Shown here: positions 1-10,189 of the stretch, in pieces
How the letters are laid out: each line of letters opens with the position of its first letter
Numbering within the stretch: position 1 is the stretch's first letter
Source of the DNA: Ashinkailepas kermadecensis
Lineage: Eukaryota; Arthropoda; Thecostraca; Neolepadidae
DNA: 64,000 bases
NCBI GenBank assembly: GCA_034440615.1
Contig: JAOTOM010004958.1
Location: 1 to 64,000, forward strand
Direction of reading: 5' to 3'
The notes under the pieces: model-generated
Databases searched by the model: none
Told to the model about the DNA's origin: nothing
The model's input: the letters and a program-made list of their open reading frames with translations, nothing else
Position numbers and translations under genes: made by a program

Positions 1-140
1 TGTCGGATCCGGGAACAACGTGTTTATAGCTTTCCGTTTAGTGAAGCTGAACTTGCATCTGCAATCAATGATCTGAAGAGTCTTTCTGAGGGACTAGATG
101 CAGCACATAACGAAATGTTGCAGCATCTAACGTCTCTTCC
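1..140 (+). pseudogene. Non-LTR retrotransposon reverse transcriptase fragment
   Basis: Frame 1 reads from the first base without a stop and contains PFSEAELASAIN followed by a run ending AAHNEMLQHL. This matches the stretch just before and at the start of the reverse transcriptase domain of Jockey/I-type LINEs, where the pattern is PF-x-x-x-EL-x-x-AL followed by PGPDGI-H-x-ML-x-x-L. The glycine-proline-rich loop is degenerate (EGLDAAHNEML), so the copy is old. Only about 45 codons remain. The sequence then passes into a satellite near base 140. It may belong to the same kind of LINE as the one at 50.5-62.2 kb, whose inverted part ends at the equivalent PFTMTELTSEL motif. The clade assignment is inference. 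Confidence 0.5.
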
Positions 141-1880
141 TCGCGGCACGTCAAATGTCACCCCGGGGACGAGTGGTCTAGGGGTAAGATGCTCGTCTCA
201 CAATCGAAAAATTGTGGGTTCGAGTCTCACCTATCGCTACTCTTCGCCCGCGACCAATCGGCGTGAGAGATTGGCGACGCTATATGACTCAACGGTCGAC
301 GTGTCGTAAAACCAATAACCAACCAATCTAATGTCACCCACTTTATGGAAATTGAAGCCATAGCGATGAAGCGCGATGACTTATAAAACAACTAATATTT
401 CACCTTGAGGCTTGACATTGACATTACCGATTTGAAATGTTGCTTGAGGTTCACCACGAGCCAGATACCAGATGTGGGTAGGTTTTGGGGAAGAAAAATG
501 CGAGGCAATCGGAGACATCAACTTGACTTTGACCTTTGAATGTAGTTCGATATCTTAGCTTTATAATACTGCACAACAAGCCACGTCGAATGACACCCGC
601 TTGGTGCAAATTGAACCCAAAAATTCAAACTAACCTTCGACCTTGAGGTTTCACTTTGATGTGTCCCGGTTTCAAAGTGTCACTCGAGGGTTCACCACAG
701 GCTATCGCCTGATAGCAGATATGGGTAGGCTTGGGCGAAAACGAAAAAAACGCGAGGCGGCCGACGAAATCAGCTTGACCTTTGACAGTCGGGATTATTT
801 CGAGTTTTCAACTTTCTGATACCGCACAACAAGCGACGTCGAATGACATCAATTTTCTGCAACTTGAAACCATAGCGACGAGACGCGAATCCATCTAAGA
901 ACACAATCAAACCTTTGACTTTGGCATGTCCCAGTTTGAAATGTTGTTCGAGTGTTCACCATGGGCTATCGCTTGATACCATATCTGGATAGATTTTGGC
1001 GAAAACGAAAAAAGTAATAATGCGAGGCGACCGAAGAATGAGCTTGATCTTTTACCTTCATAATTATTTAGCTTTATCAACTTTCTGATGTCGTACGGCA
1101 AGTCACGTCGAATGGTACCCACTTGGTGCAAATTAAGGCCATATCGACAAAACGCGAGGACTTCGAAAAATTCAACTTAATCTTTGACCTTGAGGTTCGA
1201 CCTTGACATGTTTCGATTTGAAATGTTACTCGAGGGTTCATCACGGGCCATCGCTTCCTACTATATTTCGGTAGACTTGGGCGAAAACGAAAAATACTAG
1301 GCGACAGGAGAAATCTTCGAAACTTCGAAAATATTTCGATATCTCAACTTCTTGATACACCGAAGCAAGCCACGCCGAATGACTCTTATTGTGTGCAACT
1401 TGAAGACATAGCGACCAAACGCGAGGCAATCGAAGAAGTCAAACGAACCTTTGGCCTTGAGGTTTGGCCTTGACATGTCCCGGTTTGATGTGTTACTAGA
1501 GGGTTGACCACGGGCTCTCGCTTGATACGAGATTTGGGTAGGTTTAGGCGGAAACGAAAAAAAAAATGCGACGCGACGGAAGATATCAGTTTGACCATTA
1601 AAATAATTTGATTGCTCAACTTTCATATATCGCGCAACAAGCCACGTCGAATTACGCCCTTTTCGTGGAAATTGAAGCGATAGCGATCGAACCTCGTGTT
1701 CGGTCGCTATTGCTTCACTATCGTCATCTTATAAATCAAGCTAACCTTTGACATTGAGGTTTCACCTTGACATATCCCGGTTACAAATGTTACACGACGG
1801 CTCACCGCGGACTATCGCTTGATACCCGCTTTGGGCAGGTTTGGGTGAAAACGAGAAGAAAAAATTGGAGGTGACTGAAG
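140..1880 (+). repeat. Degenerate ~270 bp satellite, block 1
   Basis: About six diverged copies of a unit of 252-271 bp. Landmarks recur at about 582, 834, 1104, 1371 and 1642 (CACGTCGAATG and variants), each followed by a line like CAAATTGAAGCCATAGCGAC and later by CACGGGCTATCGCTTGATAC. Each unit also has a tract such as ACCTTTGACCTTGAGG, the reverse complement of direct repeats of AGGTCA spaced by one base. The first copy is split by a SINE at 164-329. The same satellite occurs in the opposite orientation at 7140-8215. No coding potential is seen. Confidence 0.8.
164..329 (+). mobile_element. tRNA-derived SINE, family 1, copy 1
   Basis: The head (about 165-240) has the layout of a tRNA: an A-box-like TGGTCTAGGGG, an anticodon-loop-like CTCACAA, and a B-box GGTTCGAGTCT, followed by a non-tRNA body and a CCAA-rich tail (ACCAATAACCAACCAAT). 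It is flanked by a 10 bp target-site duplication AATGTCACCC at 154-163 and 330-339. Two more copies are at 22046-22218 and 51155-51312. The internal promoter should be read by RNA polymerase III, and mobility would depend on a partner LINE. The insertion lies inside the 270 bp satellite. Confidence 0.85.
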
Positions 1881-2725
1881 AAACTGGTTTGTGTTGGACA
1901 TTGACCGTTCATGTGGTCATGTGAGAGCTATGTGGTTGCTTCCAGCGTGTTTAGTACCGCAGAAGCATTTGTGGTAATTGATTCGAACGAACATAAACCC
2001 GTCGATGGATGCGAATGCGAATACGTCTCCGGCGAACTCGTCGCTGCATACGAATATGAATACGACGTTAACTTGACGTACGTGGTTAAGGCTACCCATG
2101 ACGCTCCTCCATGGTCTTGAAAATACCCAAGGACACCCAGTCACATTCGTTGAAGATATATCGATATATGTGCAGGGGAAAGCCACCTAAGGCGCATAAG
2201 GTCTTGAGATAATGCAAATGCGGTGCCTCGGAAGCACAATTCTCCACGCAAGGTAAAATATAAAATTGTCAGGATTCATGATATTCAAAGATGGTCTGGA
2301 AGCAGGAATTTCTATCGCTTGCTGATTTGCCACCCGGAGATATTGTGAGGACAGTCTGTGAAGCCCGTTGATTGGCAAGATCCGCTACTAGTATTTTTGG
2401 TGATTGTCTTGTATAGATATTTTCACGATATAAATGATCAAGCAGAATTTTGCGGCGAGCACACACAGGTATTTCAAGAGTTCAGGTTTGAAGGGATACG
2501 AAAAAAAATGAAGGGGGAAAATCGCCACTTAAAAAATTGGGAATATGTTCCACACCCCCACAGAGATTACACCCATGCTCAAACTTACCTTCTTAAGCAT
2601 GTTGGTTATGTCGAACGTCAGAATAACGCACTTGCCTTACCCTGATATGATCCAAATTAAACATCAGCTAAGCGTACCCTGTGCAGTGTCATGACAGCAA
2701 AAATATTGAAAACGCCTAGTGCATA
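1880..2725. other. Unassigned unique-looking sequence
   Basis: No recognisable gene, RNA or element. Short open frames here show no family motif or codon bias that I can identify. It presumably lies in an intron or the 5' part of the RXR locus. Confidence 0.5.
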
Positions 2726-2729
2726 GCCG

Positions 2730-2965
2730 CCACTTCGTACTATCTAACCACCACCTGATAATGTATAATTGCCACTTGATAACCTCCAGTCGCTACTTCA
2801 TTCCACCTAACCGCCACCTGATAATGTCTAGTTGTCACCTGATAACATCCAGCCTCTTCGTTTTCCCACGTAACCGCCACTTGATAGTATCTAATTCCCA
2901 CCTGATAACATCCAGCCGCTACGTTATCCCACCTAACCGCCACCTAATAGCACTTTCCTACCACG
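2730..2965. repeat. Tandem repeat, ~66 bp unit, about 3.5 copies
   Basis: A unit built around CCGCCACCTGATAATGTCTA and CACCTGATAACATCCAG recurs between 2740 and 2960, itself made of a shorter ~33 bp sub-repeat. The open frame through it is a by-product of the period being a multiple of three. Confidence 0.7.
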
Positions 2966-3199
2966 TGGTACCACATGGCCTGTGTGAACTGATGGCCGAT
3001 GTGATAAATACGGCATGTCTGTCATCAGCTAGCTGATCGTGGACATGATCCTCTGCACCTACGGAACTGTACACACAAAGTCGTATACACAGGCGGGTGA
3101 ACAACGCGGCGCACTTGATGCCGCCCATTGCATGCGCCTGTGCTGTTGTGATCTGTTTTATGTAATGAGGTTTGTGTGTGTCTCGCTCTGTCTCTGTAT

Positions 3200-3970
<771 letters not shown>

Positions 3971-3978
3971 CCTGACAG

Positions 3979-4144
3979 TTGCGAGGGGTGCAAGGGTTTC
4001 TTCAAGAGGACAGTGCGGAAGGACCTGAGTTATGCATGTCGAGAGGACCGCAATTGTCTCATCGACAAGCGACAGCGAAATAGATGTCAATACTGCCGCT
4101 ATCAGAAGTGTCTCAAAATGGGTATGAAGAGAGAAGCTGTGCAG
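3979..4144 (+). CDS. RXR: RXR/ultraspiracle exon: DNA-binding domain, P-box to T-box
   Basis: This exon encodes the second half of a two-zinc-finger nuclear receptor DNA-binding domain. Visible parts are the P-box [10 protein letters not shown], which in this family contacts AGGTCA half-sites, the second finger with cysteines spaced CREDRNC and CQYC, and the T-box start [13 protein letters not shown]. The match to RXR is close to identity over ~55 residues, so the family call is firm. The acceptor is CCTGACAG ending at 3978; one base completes a Ser codon begun in the previous exon, the classical RXR intron position (YS/CEGC). The donor is GTGAGA at 4145, right after a complete Gln codon. The next intron (4145-4593) has a GT/TG-rich tract near 4440-4540 and nothing else recognisable. 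Earlier exons are not in the window. RXR is the obligate nuclear partner of other receptors, in arthropods chiefly the ecdysone receptor. Confidence 0.95.
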
Positions 4145-4593
4145 GTGAGAGTTTGAGCCCACCCGGCGGCCGACTGTGCCGGTGCGCTTCCAGTGCACTG
4201 ACCACTAAGTGCCGCCCGATGGGAGATCTGTCTGAGATCAGACCCCGCCGGTACCTCTCGTATTTCACGTCAGTCAGGTCCAGCTGACAAGTGGTAGTCC
4301 AGACTATCCAGAGAGTGGTGTGTTACTTAAATAATGTTACGTAAATAAATAATCATGGAATTTGACAGCATAGGTTTCCTGTTGAATGGTGCCCCCGAGA
4401 AGAGTGAAAGCTGGAAGTCATTACGGGCCTTCTGAATGTGTGCATGCAGCGTGTGCGTTGTGTGCATGTGTGCGCGTGCGTCATCGTATGCATGCATGGG
4501 TGTGCGCGTGTGTGCCTTCGGATTTGTGTGTGTTAGTGTGTTGGCATGCTTTCAGAGGACTCTGTTCAGCTGTATGTACTCGTCCGCCGACAG

Positions 4594-4740
4594 GAGGAAC
4601 GACAGAGGTCACTGGGCCGTGGCGGAGAGGACCAGGTGGAATCAACGTCCGGTCTCTCCTCGGATATGCCTTTCGACCGAATCCGCGATGCGGAGCTGGC
4701 TGTCGAGAATCGTGATAATGAGATCCGCGTCCTGCACACG
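4594..4740 (+). CDS. RXR: RXR exon: hinge and start of ligand-binding domain
   Basis: The acceptor is CCGACAG ending at 4593. The exon opens with EERQRS, the usual continuation of the RXR T-box after AVQ, then a Gly/Ser-rich hinge, then DMPFDRIRDAELAVE, the conserved start of the RXR ligand-binding domain (helix 1). It is 147 bp, exactly 49 codons, ending ...EIRVLHT with donor GTCAGT at 4741. The region between helix 1 and helix 3 is shorter than in vertebrate RXR. The last ten exon bases, CCTGCACACG, and the donor are repeated about 20 times in tandem just downstream (4731-5940), so the true donor is ambiguous. I chose the first because it joins in phase to the next exon. One extra 56 bp unit would shift the frame. 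Confidence 0.9.
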
Positions 4741-5940
4741 GTCAGTACTACCCGACAACCCACACTCGGTCAGTGGTGCTCCAAATCCTGCACACGGTCA
4801 GTAATACCCGACAACCCACACTCGGTCAGTGGTGCTCCAAATCCTGCACACGGTCAGTAATACCAGACAACCCACACTCGGTCAGTGGTGCTCCAAATCC
4901 TGCACACGGTCAGTGATACCAGACAACCCACACTCGGTCAGTGGTGCTCCAAATCCTGCACACGGTCAGTAATACCCGACAACCCACACTCGGTCAGTGG
5001 TGCTCCAAATCCTGCACACGGTCAGTAATACCCGACAACCCACACTCGGTCAGTGGTGCTCCAAATCCTGCACACGGTCAGTAATACCAGACAACCCACA
5101 CTCGGTTAGTGGTGCTCCAAATCCTGCACACGGTCAGTGATACCAGACAACCCACACTCGGTCAGTGGTGCTCCAAATTCTGCACACGGACACGGCCAGT
5201 AATACCAGACAACCCACACTCGGTCAGTGGTGCTCCAAATCCAGCACACGGTCAGTAATACCCGACAACCCACACTCGGTCAGTGGTGCTCCAAATCCTG
5301 CACATGGACACGGCCAGTAATACCAGACAACCCACACTCGGTCAGGGGTGCTCCAAATCCTGCACACGGTCAGTAATACCCGACAACCCACACTCGGTTA
5401 GTGGTGCTCCAAATCCTGCACACGGTCAGTGATACCAGACAACCCACACTCGGTCAGTGGTGCTCCAAATCCTGCACATGGACACGGCCAGTAATACCAG
5501 ACAACCCACACTCGGTCAGGGGTGCTCCAAATCCTGCACACGGTCAGTAATACCCGACAACCCACACTCGGTTAGTGGTGCTCCAAATCCTGCACACGGT
5601 CAGTGATACCAGACAACCCACACTCGGTCAGTGGTGCTCCAAATCCTGCACATGGACACGGCCAGTAATACCAGACAACCCACACTCGGTCAGTGGTGCT
5701 CCAAATCCTGCACACGGTCAGTAATACCCGACAACCCACACTCGGTTAGTGGTGCTCCAAATCCTGCACACGGTCAGTGATACCAGACAACCCACACTCG
5801 GTCAGTGGTGCTCCAAATCCTGCACATGGACACGGCCAGTAATACCAGACAACCCACACTCGGTCAGTGGTGCTCCAAATCCAGCACACGGTCAGTAATA
5901 CCCGACAACCCACATTCGGTCAGTAATACTCGACAACCGA
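4731..5940 (+). repeat. 56/62 bp tandem array built from the RXR exon end and 5' splice site
   Basis: About 20 head-to-tail units. The basic unit is CCTGCACACG (the last ten bases of the exon) followed by GTCAGTAATACCCGACAACC, then CACACTCGGTCAGTGG and TGCTCCAAAT, 56 bp in all; some units are 62 bp with CACATGGACACGGCCAGT in place of CACACGGTCAGT. Most units carry two GTCAGT hexamers, so the array holds dozens of donor-like sites on the sense strand. Because 56 is not a multiple of three, using a later donor would change frame. Units are highly similar, which indicates recent expansion or homogenisation. Confidence 0.95.
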
Positions 5941-5944
5941 CACT

Positions 5945-6384
5945 CGGTCAGTGGTCAGTGATACATTTTTCGTGAAATAAGGTGGAATATACCGCTTTCT
6001 GAACACTGAATCAACATCCTCCCAACGAAGTACCGACACCGTGCTGATGCTGAGTCTCCATGAATCCTTCCTATCTAATTTTCTAACAGTATCTTGTTTA
6101 TGAGTATTTTGCTTATACCCACCATTGCGGATTGTGAGCACAATTGATATTTGATCTTTGAGCACAATTTCAGGTATAAGGATTACATGTGATGTCTGTT
6201 ATACAATATCAGTTGATAAGGATAGGTATTTGTATTGTTATTATTGGTATGAGTACGCTGTTCGATCAAAATTGTGTTTGTAGAACATATAAGTTAAGTT
6301 AAGCGACATGGTTTCCGTGGCGAATTCTGACATCTTACTCTACTGATACCAACATCTCACACCTAACGAAGAAACATTATTTTA
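5945..6384. other. Unassigned intronic sequence
   Basis: AT-richer single-copy-looking sequence in the large RXR intron between the compact and degenerate parts of the 56 bp array. No motif recognised. Confidence 0.5.
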
Positions 6385-6612
6385 ACACTGACCCACACTC
6401 GATCAATGGTGCTCCAATTCCTGCAAACGGTCAGTAATACTCGACAGCCCACACTCGATCGGTGGTGCTCCAAATCCCACACACTGTCAGAGGTCCTCCA
6501 TATACCACACTCGGTCAGTAGTACTCTATACCCCACCCACGGTCAGTAGTGCTCCACATCCTATACACGGCCAGTAGTGCTCCACATCCTATTCACGGTC
6601 AATAGCGCTCTA
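6385..6612 (+). repeat. Degenerate continuation of the 56 bp array
   Basis: Several decayed relatives of the 4731-5940 unit: pieces such as CACACTCGATCAATGGTGCT, AACGGTCAGTAATACTCGAC and CGGTCAGTAGTGCTCCACAT. They mark an older, diverged flank of the array separated from it by ~440 bp. Confidence 0.75.
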
Positions 6613-6619
6613 CACCGCA

Positions 6620-6850
6620 CATTCGAGCTCCCAAAAACTTGCCCAGGCTCGACAAAATCATTCCGGGGCCACACAAATTGCGCAGTTGTAAAAAAATAAC
6701 GCGCCCGCAGCCCAAACAATGCATCCGGAGCCCCGAAAGGTCACACCGGCATGGGTGTAACCACTGTGGAGGGGGGACTGGGGGACATGTCCCCCCAATT
6801 TCTGAAAAGTGGCGATTTGTCCCCTCCAATTTCTTTCGTGTCCCCTCAAA
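6620..6850 (+). repeat. Degenerate GGGGCC-spaced repeat and G-rich element end
   Basis: From 6635 to 6740 the text repeats a ~30 bp theme of a GC-rich core plus AAAATCGCGC-like spacer, also seen at 9300-9850 and 31.87-33.5 kb. It is followed at 6755-6850 by GTGGAGGGGGGACTGGGGGA and two copies of a TGTCCCC.CCAATTTCT motif, which look like a decayed MITE. The 300 bp after this, to 7140, shows nothing identifiable. Confidence 0.45.
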
Positions 6851-7139
6851 CCTCAGCTACCTGAGCATGACCGCCGCAAAAGTATACTCAATTATTTATA
6901 AAGTGAAAATATATATGCAAGAGAATCACCAAAGATAGTAGAAGGCGATCTAGCCAATCAACGGGCTTCACAGGCTATCTGTCGTCACAAGATCTCCGAA
7001 TGGTAAATCAGCAAATGTTAGAAATTTCTGCTTTTCCGGGCCATTCTTGAATAACATGAACCTTGACCATCTTGTGTGCTCGCTTGGGTGGAAAATTGTG
7101 CTTTGCGAGGCAACAAATTTGCATTATCGCAAGGCTTTA

Positions 7140-8215
7140 TACGTCTTAGGTTGCATCCCAAATCTGGCCACAGGCGATAGCCTGTGATGAACATCGTGTA
7201 ACATTTTAAACCGGTACATGTCAAGGTTAAACTTCAAGGTCAAAGGTTAGCTTCATTTATTAGATGGCGATATTAAAGCGATATCGACAATTTGCAGAAA
7301 ATGGATGTCATTCGACGTCGCTTGTTGTGCGGTGTCGAAAAAATTGATAATTCGTAATAACGTCGACGGGTCAAAATTCAAGCTGATTTCTTCGGTCGCC
7401 TCACCTTTTTTTTGGTTTACACCCAGGCCTACCCAGATGCACTATCAAGCGATAACCCATGGTGAGCCCTTGAGTAACATTTTGAAACCTGAATATGTCG
7501 AGGCCAAACCTCAAGGTCAAAGGCTAGTTTGAAATTTTCGAAGTCTTCGCGATTCGTCGCCATGGGTTCAATTTGCACCAATTGGGTGTCATTCGACATG
7601 GCTTGTGCGGTATTATAATGTTACAAAATCGAACTAATTTGACAGGTCAAATGTCAAACCGACTTCTTTGGTCGGCTCGCATTTGTTTATTCGCCCTAAC
7701 CTACCCACATCTGGTATCAAGCAATAGCCTGTGGTTAACCTCGAGCAGCATTTCAAACCGAGACATGTCAGTGTCAAACCACAAGATGGAAGGTTAGCTT
7801 AAATTGCTCGAAGTCCTCGCGCCTCGTCGCTATGTCTTAAATTTTCATCAAGTGGGTGTCATTCGACGTGCTGTGGGGTACTCTAGCAAACTGTTCAGAA
7901 ATGACATTAATTTTCAAAGTCAAAGGTCAAACTATTTTCTTCGATCGTGATCGAGCGTTTCTTCGTTTTCTCCCAATGCTACCCGTGTTTGGTATCAAGA
8001 GATAGCCCTTGGGAAACCCTCGAGTAACATTTCAACCCGAAACATGTCAGGTCAAGCCTCAAGGTCAAAGGTTAGTTATAATTTTGTAAAGGCCCTCGCG
8101 TTTCGTCGCTATGGCTTCAATTTCCAATACGTAGGTGCCATGCGACGTGGCTTGCCGTACGTTATCAGAATGTTGAGATATCGAAATAATTTCGAAGGCG
8201 TCGAAGGTCCGGTGT
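7140..8215 (-). repeat. ~270 bp satellite, block 2 (opposite orientation to block 1)
   Basis: Four diverged copies, with landmark GTCATTCGACGTC or variants at about 7308, 7588, 7859 and 8128. This is the reverse complement of the landmark in block 1. Each copy has a tract such as CAAGGTCAAAGGTTAGC, that is AGGTCA-A-AGGTTA, a direct repeat spaced by one base. Both blocks lie in or beside RXR introns and are in inverted relation around the DNA-binding and hinge exons. Confidence 0.8.
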
Positions 8216-8544
8216 GTGTACAATGATTGAGGATAATAAGAATAGGAAGATCAAGCCTAATTTGTTTGCAGTCGTTGTGATAGCAGGCACTCATATCCTA
8301 TATGACTAGGAGCTCCCCCAAGCAATCCGTCATAACCTGCTCGGACGGCGCTCTCATCGCTAGTGTTTAATTTTCACTGCCACATTGCTGTTCCGGACAC
8401 ATAAAAATATAAGTTTTTAAAATTGTCCGCTTTCCTCTTTATGGTTCAACGGAAGTTGTCAAATTTCCAAGAGAAGCCACACTTGAATGCCTACGACTTT
8501 ATATCCAGCCGGAGTTCATAACCGCGAGAGAGCAATGTTGTAAT
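8216..8544. other. Unassigned intronic sequence
   Basis: No gene, RNA or repeat recognised. Confidence 0.5.
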
Positions 8545-8870
8545 CAGGGGTGGATTCAGGAATTGCCATGGGGGACTTGTCTGCAGGGGCGTCATTTCTT
8601 TGGAGCTGCGCCACTGCGAAAGCACCCTTCAGATTCTGGCTAAAAATTCGAGGGGCGGGTTACACTCGGTCCTTCCCGAAGGGGCGCCTTTCCTTCCAAA
8701 GGGGCGCCTTTCCTTCCAAAGGAGTGCCTTTTTCTTTCATGGGGGTGCCTCTGGCTGAAAAATTCGATCGGGTACACTGAAACCTTTTCAGAGGGGCGCC
8801 TTTTCCCGGCCGGAGGGATGCCTCCTTCCATGTGGGGGACACATGCCCTCAGTGCCACACCCTTTGTCCG
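8545..8870 (+). repeat. Dispersed GGGGCGCC-rich element, copy 1
   Basis: It starts with CAGGGGTGGATTCAGGAATT and then has repeated GGGGCGCCTTTCCTTCC blocks and a GAATTTTTCAGCC-like motif. Relatives start at 27133 (CAGGGGTGGATCCAGGAATT) and near 36190 (GGGCTGATCCAAGAGGAGG), and a stub is at 38683 (AGGAATGGATCCAGAAAGCT). The CAGGGG start resembles non-autonomous hAT elements, but I could not define a matching end or a target duplication. The flank 8880-9290 holds nothing recognisable except a poly-G run near 9220. Confidence 0.55.
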
Positions 8871-9299
8871 CCCTGGTTACCGTTCCATCGAAATGTGTTC
8901 CAGTAAAACTGGAAACATGGGAAAGGTTGGTGTAAGTCCATATTTACTACAACAAAACCATCGTCCAATATTTTCTGTTTTTTCCTGCTACAAGAGGGAA
9001 CGTTTAACGTACTTACATCATTGCCCTATGGTGATTGTGAAATCGGGCCCAGCATATACGACATCAGCTGGATGTTCATAGACAGTAATAAGGAGTGAAA
9101 CTTGCTAATTTTGGCGGAACTTTCTGTCCCTCAAATATTAGTTTTATCAATAGTAAATCTGGAAACCAGCCATTGAAAATGAAGTGACTGAAATCGAAGG
9201 ATTTTTTGTTTGTTTGTTGGGGGGGGTAGGCGGGCTATACTTCTATACTATTCAAACTTACCGCCTCAATGGTTTGTCTCCTCCACCATTTCGAAACCG

Positions 9300-9850
9300 T
9301 GGCTACACCCATGCACACTGGGAACCGGAAAAGCGACCCGGGCTCCGATAAATTCAGAAGTGGTCCTGAAAAATCGCGCCGGAGGTCCCAAAAAAATGTT
9401 CTGGGGCCTCAAAGATTCTCGTCGGGAGAAAACATAGCGTATGACCGCATAAAAGCGTACCAGAGCCCAAATAAAGTATCGCTAATGTTCAAAAATATAG
9501 CACCGGGGCCGAACAATTCATCTGAGCCCCCAAAATCGCGCAGGAGGTCCAGAAATTCCCGTCGGGGCCTAGCAAATCGCGTAGTGCCCAGAAAAGACAT
9601 GCCGGGACCTTTACAAAATCGTATCTGGTCAATATTAAATATAGCCGGGGCGCCCATGCCTGAAATATTGCGTCCATGTATTGCGCCCATGCCCGAAAAC
9701 CGAGTCGTAACCCTAAAAATCACGCCGAAACCCGAAAAGCGGCCCGGGCTCCGAAAAAAAGGACGTCTCCAAAAATATGGTCGGATCACGGAAATCCGCG
9801 TCAGGGCACCGAAAATCGCCATCGTTCCAGGGATTTCAGTATAGGTCCAT
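9300..9850 (+). repeat. Degenerate ~27-30 bp repeat (AAAATCGCGCCGGGGCCCC theme)
   Basis: About 18 weakly conserved units with a G/C-rich core and an AAAATCGCG spacer. Similar runs are at 6635-6740 and 31.87-33.5 kb, and reversed at 33.96-34.74 kb. The open frames of 149-191 codons across it come from the repeat structure. Confidence 0.6.
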
Positions 9851-9859
9851 ATATTCACC

Positions 9860-10189
9860 TAATGTGACCTATGTTGCCCTTATTATCAGTCAAAATTAAA
9901 CTGTACAGTACGCTTCGGTCTCTCCATGACCAGAGCTTTCCAACGATCGTTTGCATTTTATCCTAGCTCATGCAGATCAGAAGTTATTGTCAAGGGGCTT
10001 CCAAAAGCCTTCCTGGCCAGGCGAAGGTGGTTTTACCAGTTGGCCTGACGAGGGACTATGTGGGATCACGGGACATGTATCGATAATTTCCGTACACATA
10101 CATACATCATCGCGATAAAGGTAACTTTTTTAAGTAGCCTATGTGAGGAAACTTCATAAAATGTGTCACTTCTCCTTGGCCGGAAACAT
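9860..10189. other. Unassigned intronic sequence
   Basis: No feature recognised between the degenerate repeat and the 30 bp array. Confidence 0.5.

Noticed and set aside
165..240. Functional tRNA gene
   Set aside because: The anticodon stem has mismatches, the acceptor stem does not pair well, and three copies share a long non-tRNA body, tail and target duplications. It is a SINE head.
4731..5940. CRISPR-like array
   Set aside because: Units are directly adjacent with no unique spacers, and the setting is an intron of an animal gene.
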